From positions 2,333,876 to 2,397,875 of the forward strand of contig NZ_CP040908.1 in the NCBI RefSeq assembly GCF_013488205.1: a stretch of 64,000 nt of DNA, given 5' to 3'. The notes under the pieces were generated by a model. It saw nothing but the letters and a program-made list of their open reading frames with translations. It did not search any database and had not been told where the DNA came from. The position numbers and the translations under genes are program-made. Source of the stretch: Empedobacter falsenii. Lineage in GTDB: Bacteria; Bacteroidota; Bacteroidia; Flavobacteriales; Weeksellaceae. This document shows, in pieces, positions 44,603 to 53,920 of this stretch (its first letter is position 1; every line of letters begins with the position of its first letter).

Positions 44603-45595
44603 ATGAAAAATACACTATACTATATTTTTGCTTTAAGCGGATTAATACTTTTTACAAATTGTAAATCATCTGACAAGGAAAATAAAAAAGAAGAGCAAAC
44701 TATTTTTCAAGGTAAAATTGAGCGCGATCAAATTAGCGTTGTAACAAAAATTCCAGGAAAAATAGATCAAATATTAGTTCACGAAGGTGATGAAGTAAAA
44801 AAAGGACAAACGCTTTTTATCTTACAATTACCAGAAGTTGATGCGAAGAAAAGTCAAGCAAAAGGTGCTGTAAATTCTGCCGAAGCTCAATACGAAATGG
44901 CTAAAAAAGGTGCTACAGATAATCAATTGAAACAATTGCGTGCAAAAGTTGCTGGCTTGAAAGAGCAATTAGATTATGCAGAAAAATCAAATCATAGACT
45001 AAAAAATATGCTTCGAGATAGTCTTGTCCCACAACAAAGTTATGATGAAGTTTATGCTAAATATCAAGGTGCTAAAAATCAATATTTAGCTGCAAAAGCG
45101 GAATTAGCTGATGCCGAAAATGGAGCGCGTGTAGAACAACAACAAATGGCTTTGGGACAAAAAGAGCGTGCTTTGGGAGCTTTGCAAGAAGTTGATGTTG
45201 CTGAGGCGGAAAGACACATCAAAGCACCACAAGACATGACGGTTGAAACAATTAATCTGAAAGTTGGAGAATTAGCTTTGGCTGGATATTCTATTGCAAA
45301 TGGGATTTTGGAAGAAACTACATTTTTTAGATTTACAATTCCTGAGAATAAAATCGGACAATTGCAAAAAAATCAAATCGTCAATTTAAAAGTTCCTTAT
45401 AAAAATAATATGGTTTTGAAAGGTAAAATTGTTTCGATAAAAGTTCTTAATTCATATGCAAATATTTCAACTGCCTATCCTGATATCGATCAACAACAAT
45501 CCCAATATGAAGTAAAAGTTGTTCCTGTTGACTATAAACAAGCTGCTCAACTATTGACAAAAGCAAATGTAGTTTTAGATCTTAATGCTAAATAA
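44603..45595 (+). CDS. HlyD family membrane fusion lipoprotein
   Basis: A 330-residue periplasmic adaptor that joins inner membrane permease and TolC. The lipobox is LFTNC-K with Cys at about residue 19. The lipoyl/biotinyl-like barrel (IPGKIDQILVHEGDEVKKGQTLF) is split by a long coiled-coil hairpin, and IKAPQDMTVETINLKVGELA closes it. The frame is open from 44516 inside the TolC gene, but the ATG at 44603, 5 bases after the TolC stop, gives the proper signal peptide. It resembles YbhG/YhiI-type adaptors. Confidence 0.9.
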   Translation: MKNTLYYIFALSGLILFTNCKSSDKENKKEEQTIFQGKIERDQISVVTKIPGKIDQILVHEGDEVKKGQTLFILQLPEVDAKKSQAKGAVNSAEAQYEMAKKGATDNQLKQLRAKVAGLKEQLDYAEKSNHRLKNMLRDSLVPQQSYDEVYAKYQGAKNQYLAAKAELADAENGARVEQQQMALGQKERALGALQEVDVAEAERHIKAPQDMTVETINLKVGELALAGYSIANGILEETTFFRFTIPENKIGQLQKNQIVNLKVPYKNNMVLKGKIVSIKVLNSYANISTAYPDIDQQQSQYEVKVVPVDYKQAAQLLTKANVVLDLNAK

Positions 45596-45601
45596 ATTCT
45601 G

Positions 45602-46783
45602 ATGAAAACGATTTTTCATTTAATTATACGAGAATTCAAACTTTTCTTCAAGAATCCTGTTTTACCAATTTTATTCTTGGGAGCACCTATTATGTATGGT
45701 GTTCTAATCGGAAATGTTTATAAAAAAGGGAATGTAACCGATTTACCAATTATTGTTGTTGACGAAGATCATACGACGACAAGTCAGAAAATTATTCAGA
45801 TGTTAGATGAAAATGAATCGGTGAAAGTTGCTGAAGTTTTACCTTCAACATTTGATTCTAAGAATAAAGCTTTAGCAATCGGAGCTGAAGTTGTGGTTGT
45901 TATTCCTCGAAACTTTCAATCTGATGTACAGCAAAAAAAATTACCCGAAATCGCTTATTTTGTAGATGCTTCAAACACGTTAACTTCTAATACAGCAGCA
46001 ATCGCAATTACGACAGTTCTAACAACAATGAAAGCCGGAATTTCAATAGAAACAGCTAGAAAACAAGGCGTTCCTGAATATATTGCTACACAAAGCTACG
46101 AACCATTCAAATCAACGATGATTCGCCAAAATATCAGAAGTGGAAACTACTTATATTTTATGCTTCCAGGTGTTTTATTAACCGTATTACAACAGGTTTT
46201 ATTATTAGGTTTAGCACTTTCATTTGCTTCAGAATTTGAGAATAGGACATTTAATGAATTGATCTCAAAATCATCCAATCCATTTACCATTTTATTCGTC
46301 AAAACTTTTCCTTATTTATTTATGTCAGTATTTATATATATGCTGTATTATTGGTTCGGAATGTTTTATGACATGAAATTAGAAACCGAATTTTGGCCAT
46401 TCTTTACGTCTTCTCTTGCATTTATTTTAGCCGTTTGTTTTTTGGGTTTTTTAGTCAGTATTCTTCTTCCAAGCCAACTAAAAGCAACCGAAGTTTTGAT
46501 GGTTGTTGCAACACCAAGTTTCATTTTAAGTGGATTTACATGGCCTTTAAGTCAAATGCCAAAATGGATTCAAGCAATTGCAGATTGCATTCCATTAACA
46601 CATTATTTGAAAATATTCCGAATACTTTTCATCGAAAAAGGCGATCCTGCGTTAATTCAACCACATTTAAATAATCTAATTGTAATAGGAAGTATTTGCT
46701 TTGTCTTATCTTTGGCCATTCTAATCGTTAAAATAAGAAAAGCTAAACAATCGATGAAACAAATCGAAACAGAAAAGATTTAG
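45602..46783 (+). CDS. ABC-2 type permease (YhhJ/YbhR-like)
   Basis: A 393-residue membrane subunit of an ABC exporter. It has one N-terminal helix, a large periplasmic domain (residues about 45-180), then five hydrophobic segments starting at YLYFMLPGVLLTVLQQVLLLG and including the ATPSFILSGFTWPLSQMP motif typical of this group. It needs a cytoplasmic ATPase, but none lies in the operon; the ABC-F gene downstream is a translation factor type, not a transport ATPase. It follows the HlyD gene by 6 bases. Confidence 0.9.
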   Translation: MKTIFHLIIREFKLFFKNPVLPILFLGAPIMYGVLIGNVYKKGNVTDLPIIVVDEDHTTTSQKIIQMLDENESVKVAEVLPSTFDSKNKALAIGAEVVVVIPRNFQSDVQQKKLPEIAYFVDASNTLTSNTAAIAITTVLTTMKAGISIETARKQGVPEYIATQSYEPFKSTMIRQNIRSGNYLYFMLPGVLLTVLQQVLLLGLALSFASEFENRTFNELISKSSNPFTILFVKTFPYLFMSVFIYMLYYWFGMFYDMKLETEFWPFFTSSLAFILAVCFLGFLVSILLPSQLKATEVLMVVATPSFILSGFTWPLSQMPKWIQAIADCIPLTHYLKIFRILFIEKGDPALIQPHLNNLIVIGSICFVLSLAILIVKIRKAKQSMKQIETEKI

Positions 46784-46817
46784 CATCTTTTTTAACTTAC
46801 AAAACAGATAATAAACC

Positions 46818-48707
46818 ATGAATTTTCTTACAGTTGAAAATCTAACCAAATCATATGGAATCCGAACTTTATTTGAAAATGTAAATTTTCATGTAAATGA
46901 AGGAGACCAAATCGCATTCGTAGCAAAAAACGGAAGTGGAAAATCTACTTTACTTAAAATTTTAGCTGGATTAGAAACGGCTGATTCTGGCGAAGTTCGT
47001 CCAAATAAAGGTGTTAAAATCTTAATGTTAGATCAAAGTGATGATTTTGACGAAAATTTAAAAAGTGAAGAATATATTTTCAATCATTCGAATGAAGTTT
47101 TAGATATTGTTCGACAATATGAAAACATGATCGAAAATGATCCAACAAATCCTGATTTAATTGATTTAATGGGAAAAATGGATGTTTTAGATGCATGGAA
47201 AGTTGAACCAACAATCAAGGAAATTTTATCAAAATTGAAAATTGATTTCTTGGATCAAAAAATTGGAAAACTTTCTGGTGGTCAGCGCAAACGTATTTCT
47301 TTAGCAAAATTTTTGATTGATTTAAGTTTCGAAACTGGATATGTTCTTTTGATTTTAGATGAGCCTACCAACCATTTGGATATTGAAATGGTAGAATGGC
47401 TTGAATATTTCTTGAACAAAGAAAACAAAACATTGATTTTGGTTACGCACGATCGTTATTTCTTAGATGCAATTTGTACCAAAATTCTCGAAATGGAGGA
47501 CAAAACATTGTATGTACATTCGGGAAATTACGAAACTTATATCACGAATAAAGCATTGCGTATCGAAAATCAAAATGCGACAATTGACAAAGCGAAAAAC
47601 CTTTATCGTAAAGAGATTGAATGGATGCGTCGTCAACCGCAAGCACGTACAACAAAGTCTAAATCTCGTATTGATGCGTTTTATGATACTGAAAAAGTGG
47701 CTAAACATAAAATTGTCGATCAACAAGTAAAATTAGAGATGGTGATGACGCGTTTGGGTCAAAAAATCATTGAGATGGAACATGTCTCGAAAGCATTTGG
47801 TCAAAAGAAAATTTTAGATGATTTCTCTTATATTTTCGCTCGTGGTGGAAAAATTGGTTTAGTCGGAAAAAATGGTGTTGGAAAAACCACTTTCTTGAAA
47901 ATGTTAGAAGGAATCGAAACGATGGATTCTGGAACAATTGAACGTGGAGAAACCTTAAATATTGGACATTTTAAACAAGATGGGATAGAATTTAAAGGCG
48001 ACGAACGTGTCATTGAGTTTGTGAAAGATATTGCAGATTTTTTCCCTCTTTCTAATGGAAAAGAAATGCGTGCAGAACAGTTCTTAGAAATGTTTTTATT
48101 TACGCCAGAACAACAACATACTTTTATCTCAAAGTTGAGTGGTGGAGAGAAAAAACGTCTGCAATTATTGGCAATTTTGTATAAAAATCCTAACTTTTTG
48201 ATTCTTGATGAGCCAACAAACGATTTAGATTTACCTACTTTAACGGTTCTTGAAAGTTTCTTAGAAGAATATCAAGGTTGTTTATTAGTTGTTTCCCACG
48301 ATAGATATTTTATGGATAAAGTGGTCGATGAATTAATGATTTTTGAAGGCGAAGGAAAAATTTCTCGTTATATGGGAACATATACAGAATATCACATCGA
48401 GAATAAAAACAAGCCCATAACTGAAGATAAAAAGGTTGAAAAAGAAATCGTTATTCAGGAAAAAGTTGAATCGAAAGAGAAAAATGCAGAGACAAAACCA
48501 AAAAAATTATCGTTTAAAGAACAACGAGAATTAGAAGAAATCAATAAATCTTTACCAATTCTTGAAGCCAAAAAAGAAGAATTAACGAATTTACTTTCCG
48601 ACCCAAATTTAGGTTATGACAAAATCGCAACTATTGGAGATGAACTACAAAAAATTGTAGACGAATTAGAAGAAAAAGAATTTCGTTGGTTAGAATTAAG
48701 CGAATAA
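46818..48707 (+). CDS. ABC-F family ATPase (Uup-like)
   Basis: A 629-residue soluble protein with two ATPase domains and no membrane segment. Domain 1 has AKNGSGKST, LSGGQRKRISLA and LLILDEPTNHLD; domain 2 has GKNGVGKTT, LSGGEKKRLQLL and FLILDEPTNDLD. Between them is the ABC-F linker (KEIEWMRRQPQARTTKSKSRIDAF), which reaches the ribosomal peptidyl-transfer region. A charged C-terminal coiled coil (about 545-629) is as in Uup. It would act on stalled or assembling ribosomes or in DNA-related functions of Uup. A terminator follows. Confidence 0.92.
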   Translation: MNFLTVENLTKSYGIRTLFENVNFHVNEGDQIAFVAKNGSGKSTLLKILAGLETADSGEVRPNKGVKILMLDQSDDFDENLKSEEYIFNHSNEVLDIVRQYENMIENDPTNPDLIDLMGKMDVLDAWKVEPTIKEILSKLKIDFLDQKIGKLSGGQRKRISLAKFLIDLSFETGYVLLILDEPTNHLDIEMVEWLEYFLNKENKTLILVTHDRYFLDAICTKILEMEDKTLYVHSGNYETYITNKALRIENQNATIDKAKNLYRKEIEWMRRQPQARTTKSKSRIDAFYDTEKVAKHKIVDQQVKLEMVMTRLGQKIIEMEHVSKAFGQKKILDDFSYIFARGGKIGLVGKNGVGKTTFLKMLEGIETMDSGTIERGETLNIGHFKQDGIEFKGDERVIEFVKDIADFFPLSNGKEMRAEQFLEMFLFTPEQQHTFISKLSGGEKKRLQLLAILYKNPNFLILDEPTNDLDLPTLTVLESFLEEYQGCLLVVSHDRYFMDKVVDELMIFEGEGKISRYMGTYTEYHIENKNKPITEDKKVEKEIVIQEKVESKEKNAETKPKKLSFKEQRELEEINKSLPILEAKKEELTNLLSDPNLGYDKIATIGDELQKIVDELEEKEFRWLELSE

Positions 48708-48714
48708 AAATATT

Positions 48715-48746
48715 GAAAAGGAACTTTTTTTGAGTTCCTTTTTTTG
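48715..48746 (+). terminator. Intrinsic terminator after the ABC-F gene
   Basis: The stem AAAAGGAACT / AGTTCCTTTT encloses a T-rich loop and is followed by a T-run. It isolates the structured region that follows. Confidence 0.75.
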
Positions 48747-48781
48747 TTTTAAAAATTTATTTGTACATTTATTCTATCAAT

Positions 48782-48893
48782 CATCAGGAGTTTCTGAAAA
48801 ATCAGAACACCAACCGAGCCAAAACCGCGCTACGGTGGTATAGAATGAGGGCAAACGCCAAAATAAAAGGTTATTCTCTACTCTATCCTGTTG
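48782..48893 (+). ncRNA. Candidate structured RNA leader (riboswitch-like or small RNA)
   Basis: About 112 bases markedly richer in G+C than their surroundings, with no open frame. They fold into a closed multi-branch shape. P1 pairs CAGGA (48785-48789) with TCCTG (48886-48890), extended by C82-G93 and A83-T92. P2 is TTCTGA / TCAGAA with an AAAA loop (48792-48807). P3 is ACCG / CGGT with loop CGCTA (48824-48836). P4 is AGAAT / ATTCT (48842-48877) and encloses GGC-AAAC-GCC (48850-48859). It lies between the ABC-F terminator and an 83-residue orphan gene, 25 bases ahead of its ATG. I cannot assign a known RNA family, and P1 is followed by TTGTTTTT, which may act as a terminator. Confidence 0.5.
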
Positions 48894-48918
48894 TTTTTAT
48901 CATTAAAAAATTAAAACA

Positions 48919-49170
48919 ATGGAAAATCTAAAAAATGAATTTGTCGTATTATTCCGTGAATTAACTGACAACGAATTAGTCGATCGCTTTAATCAAAATG
49001 TAGGAAATAGTTCCTGGAATTCTGCCAGAAGATGTTATGTCAAAACATTATTTGACGAATTACAATACCGTAATTTTGATTGCGCAACCATAGAAAGAGG
49101 AAACACATTTTCGCTTCAACATTATGTAGTATTAATTGAAAATAGATTAGAATATTTAGATCAAACATAA
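48919..49170 (+). CDS. Small orphan protein (83 residues)
   Basis: An 83-residue soluble protein, predicted all-helical, with one WNSARRCYVKTLFDELQYRNFDCATI segment split between residues about 31-57. I recall similar ~80-residue proteins with an FN.N.GN..W.SAR pattern in Flavobacteriia, but no function. There is no signal peptide or catalytic motif. It is preceded by the structured RNA element and followed by a tight terminator, so it forms its own small transcription unit. Confidence 0.7.
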   Translation: MENLKNEFVVLFRELTDNELVDRFNQNVGNSSWNSARRCYVKTLFDELQYRNFDCATIERGNTFSLQHYVVLIENRLEYLDQT

Positions 49171-49173
49171 AAA

Positions 49174-49203
49174 AAAGGAAAACTTGTTTCAAGTTTTCCT
49201 TTA
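49174..49203. terminator. Terminator shared by the 83-residue gene and the ScfR-like gene
   Basis: The stem AAAGGAAAACTTG / CAAGTTTTCCTTT with loop TTT lies between the convergent genes. Confidence 0.8.
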
Positions 49204-49222
49204 TATTTTATGGTAGACAATA

Positions 49223-50710
49223 TTACTTACTCTGCTCTTTTATAAAATCATTAATCGTAACATTTAATCGCTTATTTCGGATATCTTTTTCAAAACGAAT
49301 TGGTTCTGCAACACGTTCTGCACAATCTTTCATCCCGCAATTTTCGCATGTAACCGCAACTTCTTTTACAGGAATTGATGGGTCATTCATAAATTTAATT
49401 TTACGTTGTGCTGATTTGTACAACACACCTATCGTTACGCTTCTTAAATAATTTGGATTGAATGGATCTTTCGTTGCTGAAGAAATTACATAATATTTTT
49501 GATTATTATTGAACGGATACAAAGAAATTTGTGCAGAAATCTCATGATGATCATCTTGATGCTTTTCCAATTCTTTCAAAACATTTAACGAAACCCAACG
49601 ACGACAATAATGCTCATCCGTTTCATTTGCTTGTGGCGACTGTTGTTGATTAAGGTGAAGTTCTTTCGTTAATTTATATGAATTTGAGCCAACTTTTGCT
49701 GACAAACGCAAGAAAAACAAATCACGAATATTAAAATGTTTGGGTAACAAATTTGTCATTCGTTGATAAACCGTCTCAGGAGATTCGGTATATTTTCCAA
49801 GAATTTCTTGAAATTTAGACAAATCATGATGCTCTATAGCAAACAAATTCTGCATATCCTTCAACAATTTTTCTTCTGGTAACAACAACGCTCCAGCAAA
49901 ATAAGATGCATAAAAATTGTTTAACAATTGATCAAAATTATCGAAACTTGCCCACGAAAATGTATACAAACGTTCCTTCAAATCAAGGTAATTATAGCCT
50001 AATTCTTTCGCTAAAATAAATCGTTTTTGATCATTGTCAGAATTGATATTGATATACAAAAGTTTTTTCTCTTTGATAAAAATAGAACGCAATTTCGCTA
50101 AATCCTTCCCTCCTAAAGAAGTGAAATCTTCATAAAGAATGGTATAATTATATTCCTCTTTCAGAATTTCCTCCATCGTTTCATTTTTCACAAAATCTTC
50201 TGATTCAATCAAATATTCTTGTAAAAAACTTTTTGCTGATTTTTCAATTTCAGGAAAATAATTATCATTTGCTTCCTGAAAAGACCTCAACGAAGCCAAG
50301 AAAAAACTTTCGCGCGTAAGATTATAATTATTACCTATTTCAATCAACGTAGAAATAAACGCATTTACCTTCATTGGGGCGTTAGAAATGATCTCAATTA
50401 AATCTCTTTCTTCAATTCCGAAGAGTTCCAAAGGAATTTCTTGCAATAAATTTGATTGTAGAATCTCAGCGACTGGTGCTAAATTTTTATCTAATTTTAA
50501 GGAAACTATCTCATCGTAAGGAATTTCCAACGCTTCGGCAAGAGCAACAATTTTATCAGTTTTTGGATATTTTTTACCTTTTTCGATCTCATTCAAATAC
50601 GACTTCGAAAGTCCAGTTAACTTAGATAACTTAAACAATGACAAATCTTTAGCCGTTCTAACTTGTTTTAGTTTTAACCCAAAAATTAATTTAATGTATT
50701 CTTCTTGCAT
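49223..50710 (-). CDS. XRE family regulator with ImmA/IrrE-like and DUF2083 domains (ScfR/RamB type)
   Basis: A 495-residue transcription factor of the short-chain-fatty-acid regulator type. The N-terminal HTH (residues about 8-62) reads LKQVRTAKDLSLFKLSKLTGLSK...IEKGKKYP. A central region resembles ImmA/IrrE, but its HExxH-like site is degenerate (ILAKELGYNYLDL). The C-terminal part is DUF2083-like and has CENCGMKDCAERV, a possible metal site or redox pair. RamB and ScfR control glyoxylate-cycle and acyl-CoA genes in other phyla. It is divergent from aceB, separated by 117 bases that contain a perfect palindrome, so it most likely regulates aceBA and itself. Confidence 0.87.
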   Translation of the reverse strand: MQEEYIKLIFGLKLKQVRTAKDLSLFKLSKLTGLSKSYLNEIEKGKKYPKTDKIVALAEALEIPYDEIVSLKLDKNLAPVAEILQSNLLQEIPLELFGIEERDLIEIISNAPMKVNAFISTLIEIGNNYNLTRESFFLASLRSFQEANDNYFPEIEKSAKSFLQEYLIESEDFVKNETMEEILKEEYNYTILYEDFTSLGGKDLAKLRSIFIKEKKLLYININSDNDQKRFILAKELGYNYLDLKERLYTFSWASFDNFDQLLNNFYASYFAGALLLPEEKLLKDMQNLFAIEHHDLSKFQEILGKYTESPETVYQRMTNLLPKHFNIRDLFFLRLSAKVGSNSYKLTKELHLNQQQSPQANETDEHYCRRWVSLNVLKELEKHQDDHHEISAQISLYPFNNNQKYYVISSATKDPFNPNYLRSVTIGVLYKSAQRKIKFMNDPSIPVKEVAVTCENCGMKDCAERVAEPIRFEKDIRNKRLNVTINDFIKEQSK

Positions 50711-50727
50711 AATTTTTTCAAAAATAT

Positions 50728-50759
50728 TTGGTAAATGTAAACGAATTTTTATAATTTAG
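50728..50759 (+). promoter_or_regulatory. Putative aceB promoter
   Basis: TTG at 50728-50730 and TAATTTAG at 50752-50759 are 21 bases apart, close to the Bacteroidota promoter form with one -7 mismatch. The -7 box overlaps the start of the palindrome at 50758, which would allow repression by steric block. Confidence 0.45.
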
Positions 50760-50771
50760 CGAACGTTCGCT
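50758..50771. promoter_or_regulatory. Perfect 14-bp palindrome, likely operator of the ScfR-like regulator
   Basis: AGCGAACGTTCGCT is its own reverse complement and much more G+C rich than its neighbours. It lies in the intergenic space between the regulator gene and aceB, overlapping the putative aceB -7 box. Dimeric HTH regulators bind such sites. Confidence 0.6.
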
Positions 50772-50827
50772 GGAAGTAAAATTCCGCTCGAATAACCAAA
50801 ACCAAAATTACAACAAAAACACAAAAA

Positions 50828-52414
50828 ATGGATACTATTACAAGTGAATTAAAATTATCGCAGAATAAGCTGGATAGTTATCCAGATGTTTTGACAACCG
50901 AAGCGGTTAAATTTTTAACAGCTTTACACAAAAATTTCAATGAAAGACGTTTAGAACTTTTAGCGAATCGACAAGAAAGACAAATCTTTTTTGATTTGGG
51001 GAATTTTCCAACTTTTTTGTCAGAAACAAAGGAAATCAGAAATGGTGATTGGACAGCAGCTCCAATTCCAGCTGATTTACAAGACAGACGCGTTGAAATA
51101 ACTGGTCCAGTTGACCGTAAAATGGTAATTAATGCGTTAAACTCTTGCGCTAAAACATTTATGGCCGATTTTGAAGATAGTAATTCTCCAACATGGGATA
51201 ACAATCTTCAAGGACAACAAAATTTAAGAGATGCAGTAAATGGTACTATTTCATTCGAAAATAATGGAAAAAAGTATCATTTAAACGAAAAAACTGCTGT
51301 CTTGCTTGTAAGACCGAGAGGTTTACATTTGAATGAAAAGAATATCATAATAGATAAACAAGAAATATCAGGCTCACTATTTGACTTTGGTTTATATTTT
51401 TTCCATAATGCACACACGTTACTTTCCAAGCAAAGTGGGCCTTATTTCTATCTTCCTAAATTAGAACATCACCTAGAAGCACGCTGGTGGAACGATGTTT
51501 TTGTTTTCGCACAAAATTATTTAAACATTCCACAAGCTACGATTAAAGCTACAGTTTTGATCGAAACTATAACAGCTTCTTTTCAGTTAGATGAAATTAT
51601 TTACGAATTAAAAGACCACATCGCAGGCCTTAACTGCGGTCGTTGGGATTATATATTTTCTTATATCAAAAAATTTAAGAAACACCCAAATTTTATTGTT
51701 CCAGATCGTTCACAAGTTACGATGACTTCGCCTTTTATGGCTGCATATTCACAAGCAGTTATTCAACGTTGTCATAAACGAAACATACATGCAATTGGTG
51801 GAATGGCTGCTCAAATTCCGATTAAGAATGATGAAAAAGCCAATGAAATTGCCTTTGAAAAAGTGAAGAATGATAAACTTCGCGAAGTAAAAAATGGACA
51901 CGATGGAACGTGGGTTGCGCATCCTGCTTTGGTAAAAGTCGCAAAAGATATTTTTGACGAATATATGCCACAAGCTAATCAAATTGACAATAAGCGAGAA
52001 GATGTTGTAACAACTGCCGAGGCTTTGTTAGAATTGCCAAAAGGAACAGTTACAGAACAAGGAATTAGAGACAATATTAATGTCGGAATTTTATACATCG
52101 AAAGTTGGTTATCTGGAAAAGGAGCCGCAGCTTTATATAACTTAATGGAAGACGCAGCAACAGCAGAAATCTCTCGTACGCAGGTTTGGCAATGGTTAAG
52201 CCAGTCGATTACGTTAGAAAACGGATGCGAATTTAACAGTGACAAATACAAAAAATTAAGAGCCGAAGAGGTTCAAAAAATAAAAGAATTAGTTGGTGAG
52301 GAAAACTATTTGAACGGAAGATTTGAAGAAGCTATTTCAATCTTTGACGAATTAGTTTTATCGCACAAGTTTACCGAATTTTTAACATTAGAAGCCTATA
52401 AGTATATTGATTAA
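50828..52414 (+). CDS. aceB: Malate synthase A
   Basis: A 528-residue enzyme that condenses glyoxylate with acetyl-CoA to malate, the second step of the glyoxylate shunt. Family motifs are [13 protein letters not shown] (active-site acidic segment), [50 protein letters not shown] and [21 protein letters not shown]. The length is that of isoform A. It is the first gene of the aceBA operon, 77 bases ahead of aceA, and divergent from the ScfR-like regulator. Confidence 0.97.
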   Translation: MDTITSELKLSQNKLDSYPDVLTTEAVKFLTALHKNFNERRLELLANRQERQIFFDLGNFPTFLSETKEIRNGDWTAAPIPADLQDRRVEITGPVDRKMVINALNSCAKTFMADFEDSNSPTWDNNLQGQQNLRDAVNGTISFENNGKKYHLNEKTAVLLVRPRGLHLNEKNIIIDKQEISGSLFDFGLYFFHNAHTLLSKQSGPYFYLPKLEHHLEARWWNDVFVFAQNYLNIPQATIKATVLIETITASFQLDEIIYELKDHIAGLNCGRWDYIFSYIKKFKKHPNFIVPDRSQVTMTSPFMAAYSQAVIQRCHKRNIHAIGGMAAQIPIKNDEKANEIAFEKVKNDKLREVKNGHDGTWVAHPALVKVAKDIFDEYMPQANQIDNKREDVVTTAEALLELPKGTVTEQGIRDNINVGILYIESWLSGKGAAALYNLMEDAATAEISRTQVWQWLSQSITLENGCEFNSDKYKKLRAEEVQKIKELVGEENYLNGRFEEAISIFDELVLSHKFTEFLTLEAYKYID

Positions 52415-52491
52415 GCCCTTATAACCAGACACACACAAAAAGAAATACACACACAACACACATTCATAAACAAAACACAAAAAACACAATT

Positions 52492-53769
52492 ATGAGCAAT
52501 CAAGAAAGAATTCAAAAGATTCGGCAGGATTGGGAAACTAATCCACGCTGGACAGACATTGTTCGTCTTTATTCAGCAGAAGATGTAATTCGATTAAGAG
52601 GTTCTTTGGACATCGATTACACTTTAGCAAGATTAGGTGCTAAGAAACTTTGGGAAGGCTTAAATTCGAAGCCATTTATGGCGGGTTTAGGCGCTTTGAA
52701 TGGTAATCAAGCCATACAAGAAGTGCAAGCTGGTTTGGATGCAATTTATCTTTCGGGATGGCAAGTTGCTGCAGATGCAAATCTTTCGGCAGAAATGTAC
52801 CCAGATCAATCATTGTATCCAGCCAATTCGGTTCCAATGGTGATAAAGCGTATTAATAATGCGTTGCGTCGTCGCGATGAAATACAATCTGTTACCCAAC
52901 AAGGAAACATTGATTATATGGTACCGATTATTGCCGATGCTGAAGCTGGATTTGGAGGAAACTTGAATGCTTATGAATTGATGAAACAAATGATAGAAGC
53001 TGGTGCTGCTGGCGTTCATTTCGAAGATCAATTGTCATCAGCCAAAAAGTGTGGTCATCTTGGTGGAAAAGTTTTAGTTCCAACACAAGAAGCAATTAAC
53101 AAATTGGTTGCAGCGCGTTTAGCAGCAGATGTCTGTGGCGTTCCTACTCTATTGGTTGCCAGAACTGATGCAGAAGCTGCGAATTTGATTACTTCGGATA
53201 TTGACGAAAGAGATCAACCTTTTATCATCCAAGGAAGTAGAACTTCTGAAGGTTTTTACAATGTGAGAAATGGTTTGGAACAAGGAATTAATCGAGGCTT
53301 AAGCTATGCGCCTTATGCTGATTTAATTTGGATGGAAACATCTAATCCAGATCTTGGAATGGCAAGAGAATTTGCACAAGCGATTCGAGAAAAATATCCA
53401 AATCAGATGTTAGCTTATAATTGTTCCCCATCATTTAATTGGGCAAAACATTTAACAGAAGTTCAAATGGAAACATTCCGCGAAGATTTAGCTGAAATGG
53501 GATACAAATTCCAATTCATTACTTTAGCAGGTTTCCATGCGATGAATACCTCTATGTTCGAGTTATCACGTGCTTACAAAGCCAAAGGAATGGCGGGATA
53601 CTCGGCATTACAAGAAAGAGAGTTTGCGTTACAAGAAGAAGGTTTTGCAGCTGTAAAACACCAATCTTTTGTAGGAACACAATATTTCGATTACGTACAA
53701 AACACAGTGCAACAAGGCATTTCGTCTACTACGGCTATGGCCGAAAGTACGGAAGCCGCACAATTCTAA
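52492..53769 (+). CDS. aceA: Isocitrate lyase
   Basis: A 425-residue enzyme that splits isocitrate to glyoxylate and succinate. The catalytic signature [13 protein letters not shown] is intact with the active Cys, and the metal and substrate motifs [23 protein letters not shown] and YNCSPSFNW are present. The length matches typical bacterial isocitrate lyase. With aceB it allows growth on acetate or fatty acids, fitting the oleate hydratase gene 6 kb away. Confidence 0.97.
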   Translation: MSNQERIQKIRQDWETNPRWTDIVRLYSAEDVIRLRGSLDIDYTLARLGAKKLWEGLNSKPFMAGLGALNGNQAIQEVQAGLDAIYLSGWQVAADANLSAEMYPDQSLYPANSVPMVIKRINNALRRRDEIQSVTQQGNIDYMVPIIADAEAGFGGNLNAYELMKQMIEAGAAGVHFEDQLSSAKKCGHLGGKVLVPTQEAINKLVAARLAADVCGVPTLLVARTDAEAANLITSDIDERDQPFIIQGSRTSEGFYNVRNGLEQGINRGLSYAPYADLIWMETSNPDLGMAREFAQAIREKYPNQMLAYNCSPSFNWAKHLTEVQMETFREDLAEMGYKFQFITLAGFHAMNTSMFELSRAYKAKGMAGYSALQEREFALQEEGFAAVKHQSFVGTQYFDYVQNTVQQGISSTTAMAESTEAAQF

Positions 53770-53785
53770 TACATACTTTTCAATT

Positions 53786-53816
53786 AAAAAGGACGTACCG
53801 CAACTACGTCCTTTTT
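53786..53816 (+). terminator. Intrinsic terminator after aceA
   Basis: The stem AAAAAGGACGTA / TACGTCCTTTTT with loop CCGCAAC starts 17 bases after the aceA stop. Confidence 0.88.
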
Positions 53817-53855
53817 TATTTCATTATATCTACCAAACAGATTTTCAGATGAATA

Positions 53856-53891
53856 AAAAAATTCGAAGAAATTTCTTCCTTCGAATTTTTT
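53856..53891. terminator. Terminator for the secreted-protein operon
   Basis: The outer stem AAAAATTCGAA / TTCGAATTTTT encloses a second inner repeat GAAGAAATTTCTTC. Read on the minus strand it follows the 171-residue secreted protein gene. Confidence 0.7.
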
Positions 53892-53920
53892 AAATGTTTA
53901 GTAATAATATAATTTAGTTA

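Noticed and set aside
46818-48707. ABC-F protein as the missing ATPase of the TolC-HlyD-permease operon
   Set aside because: It has two ATPase domains joined by the ABC-F linker and a Uup-type coiled coil, so it is not a transport ATPase.
48782-48893. Known riboswitch or RNA families (cobalamin, TPP, fluoride, 4.5S RNA, hammerhead)
   Set aside because: TCAGGAG recalls the B12 box but is on the wrong side, and the other conserved cores are absent on either strand.
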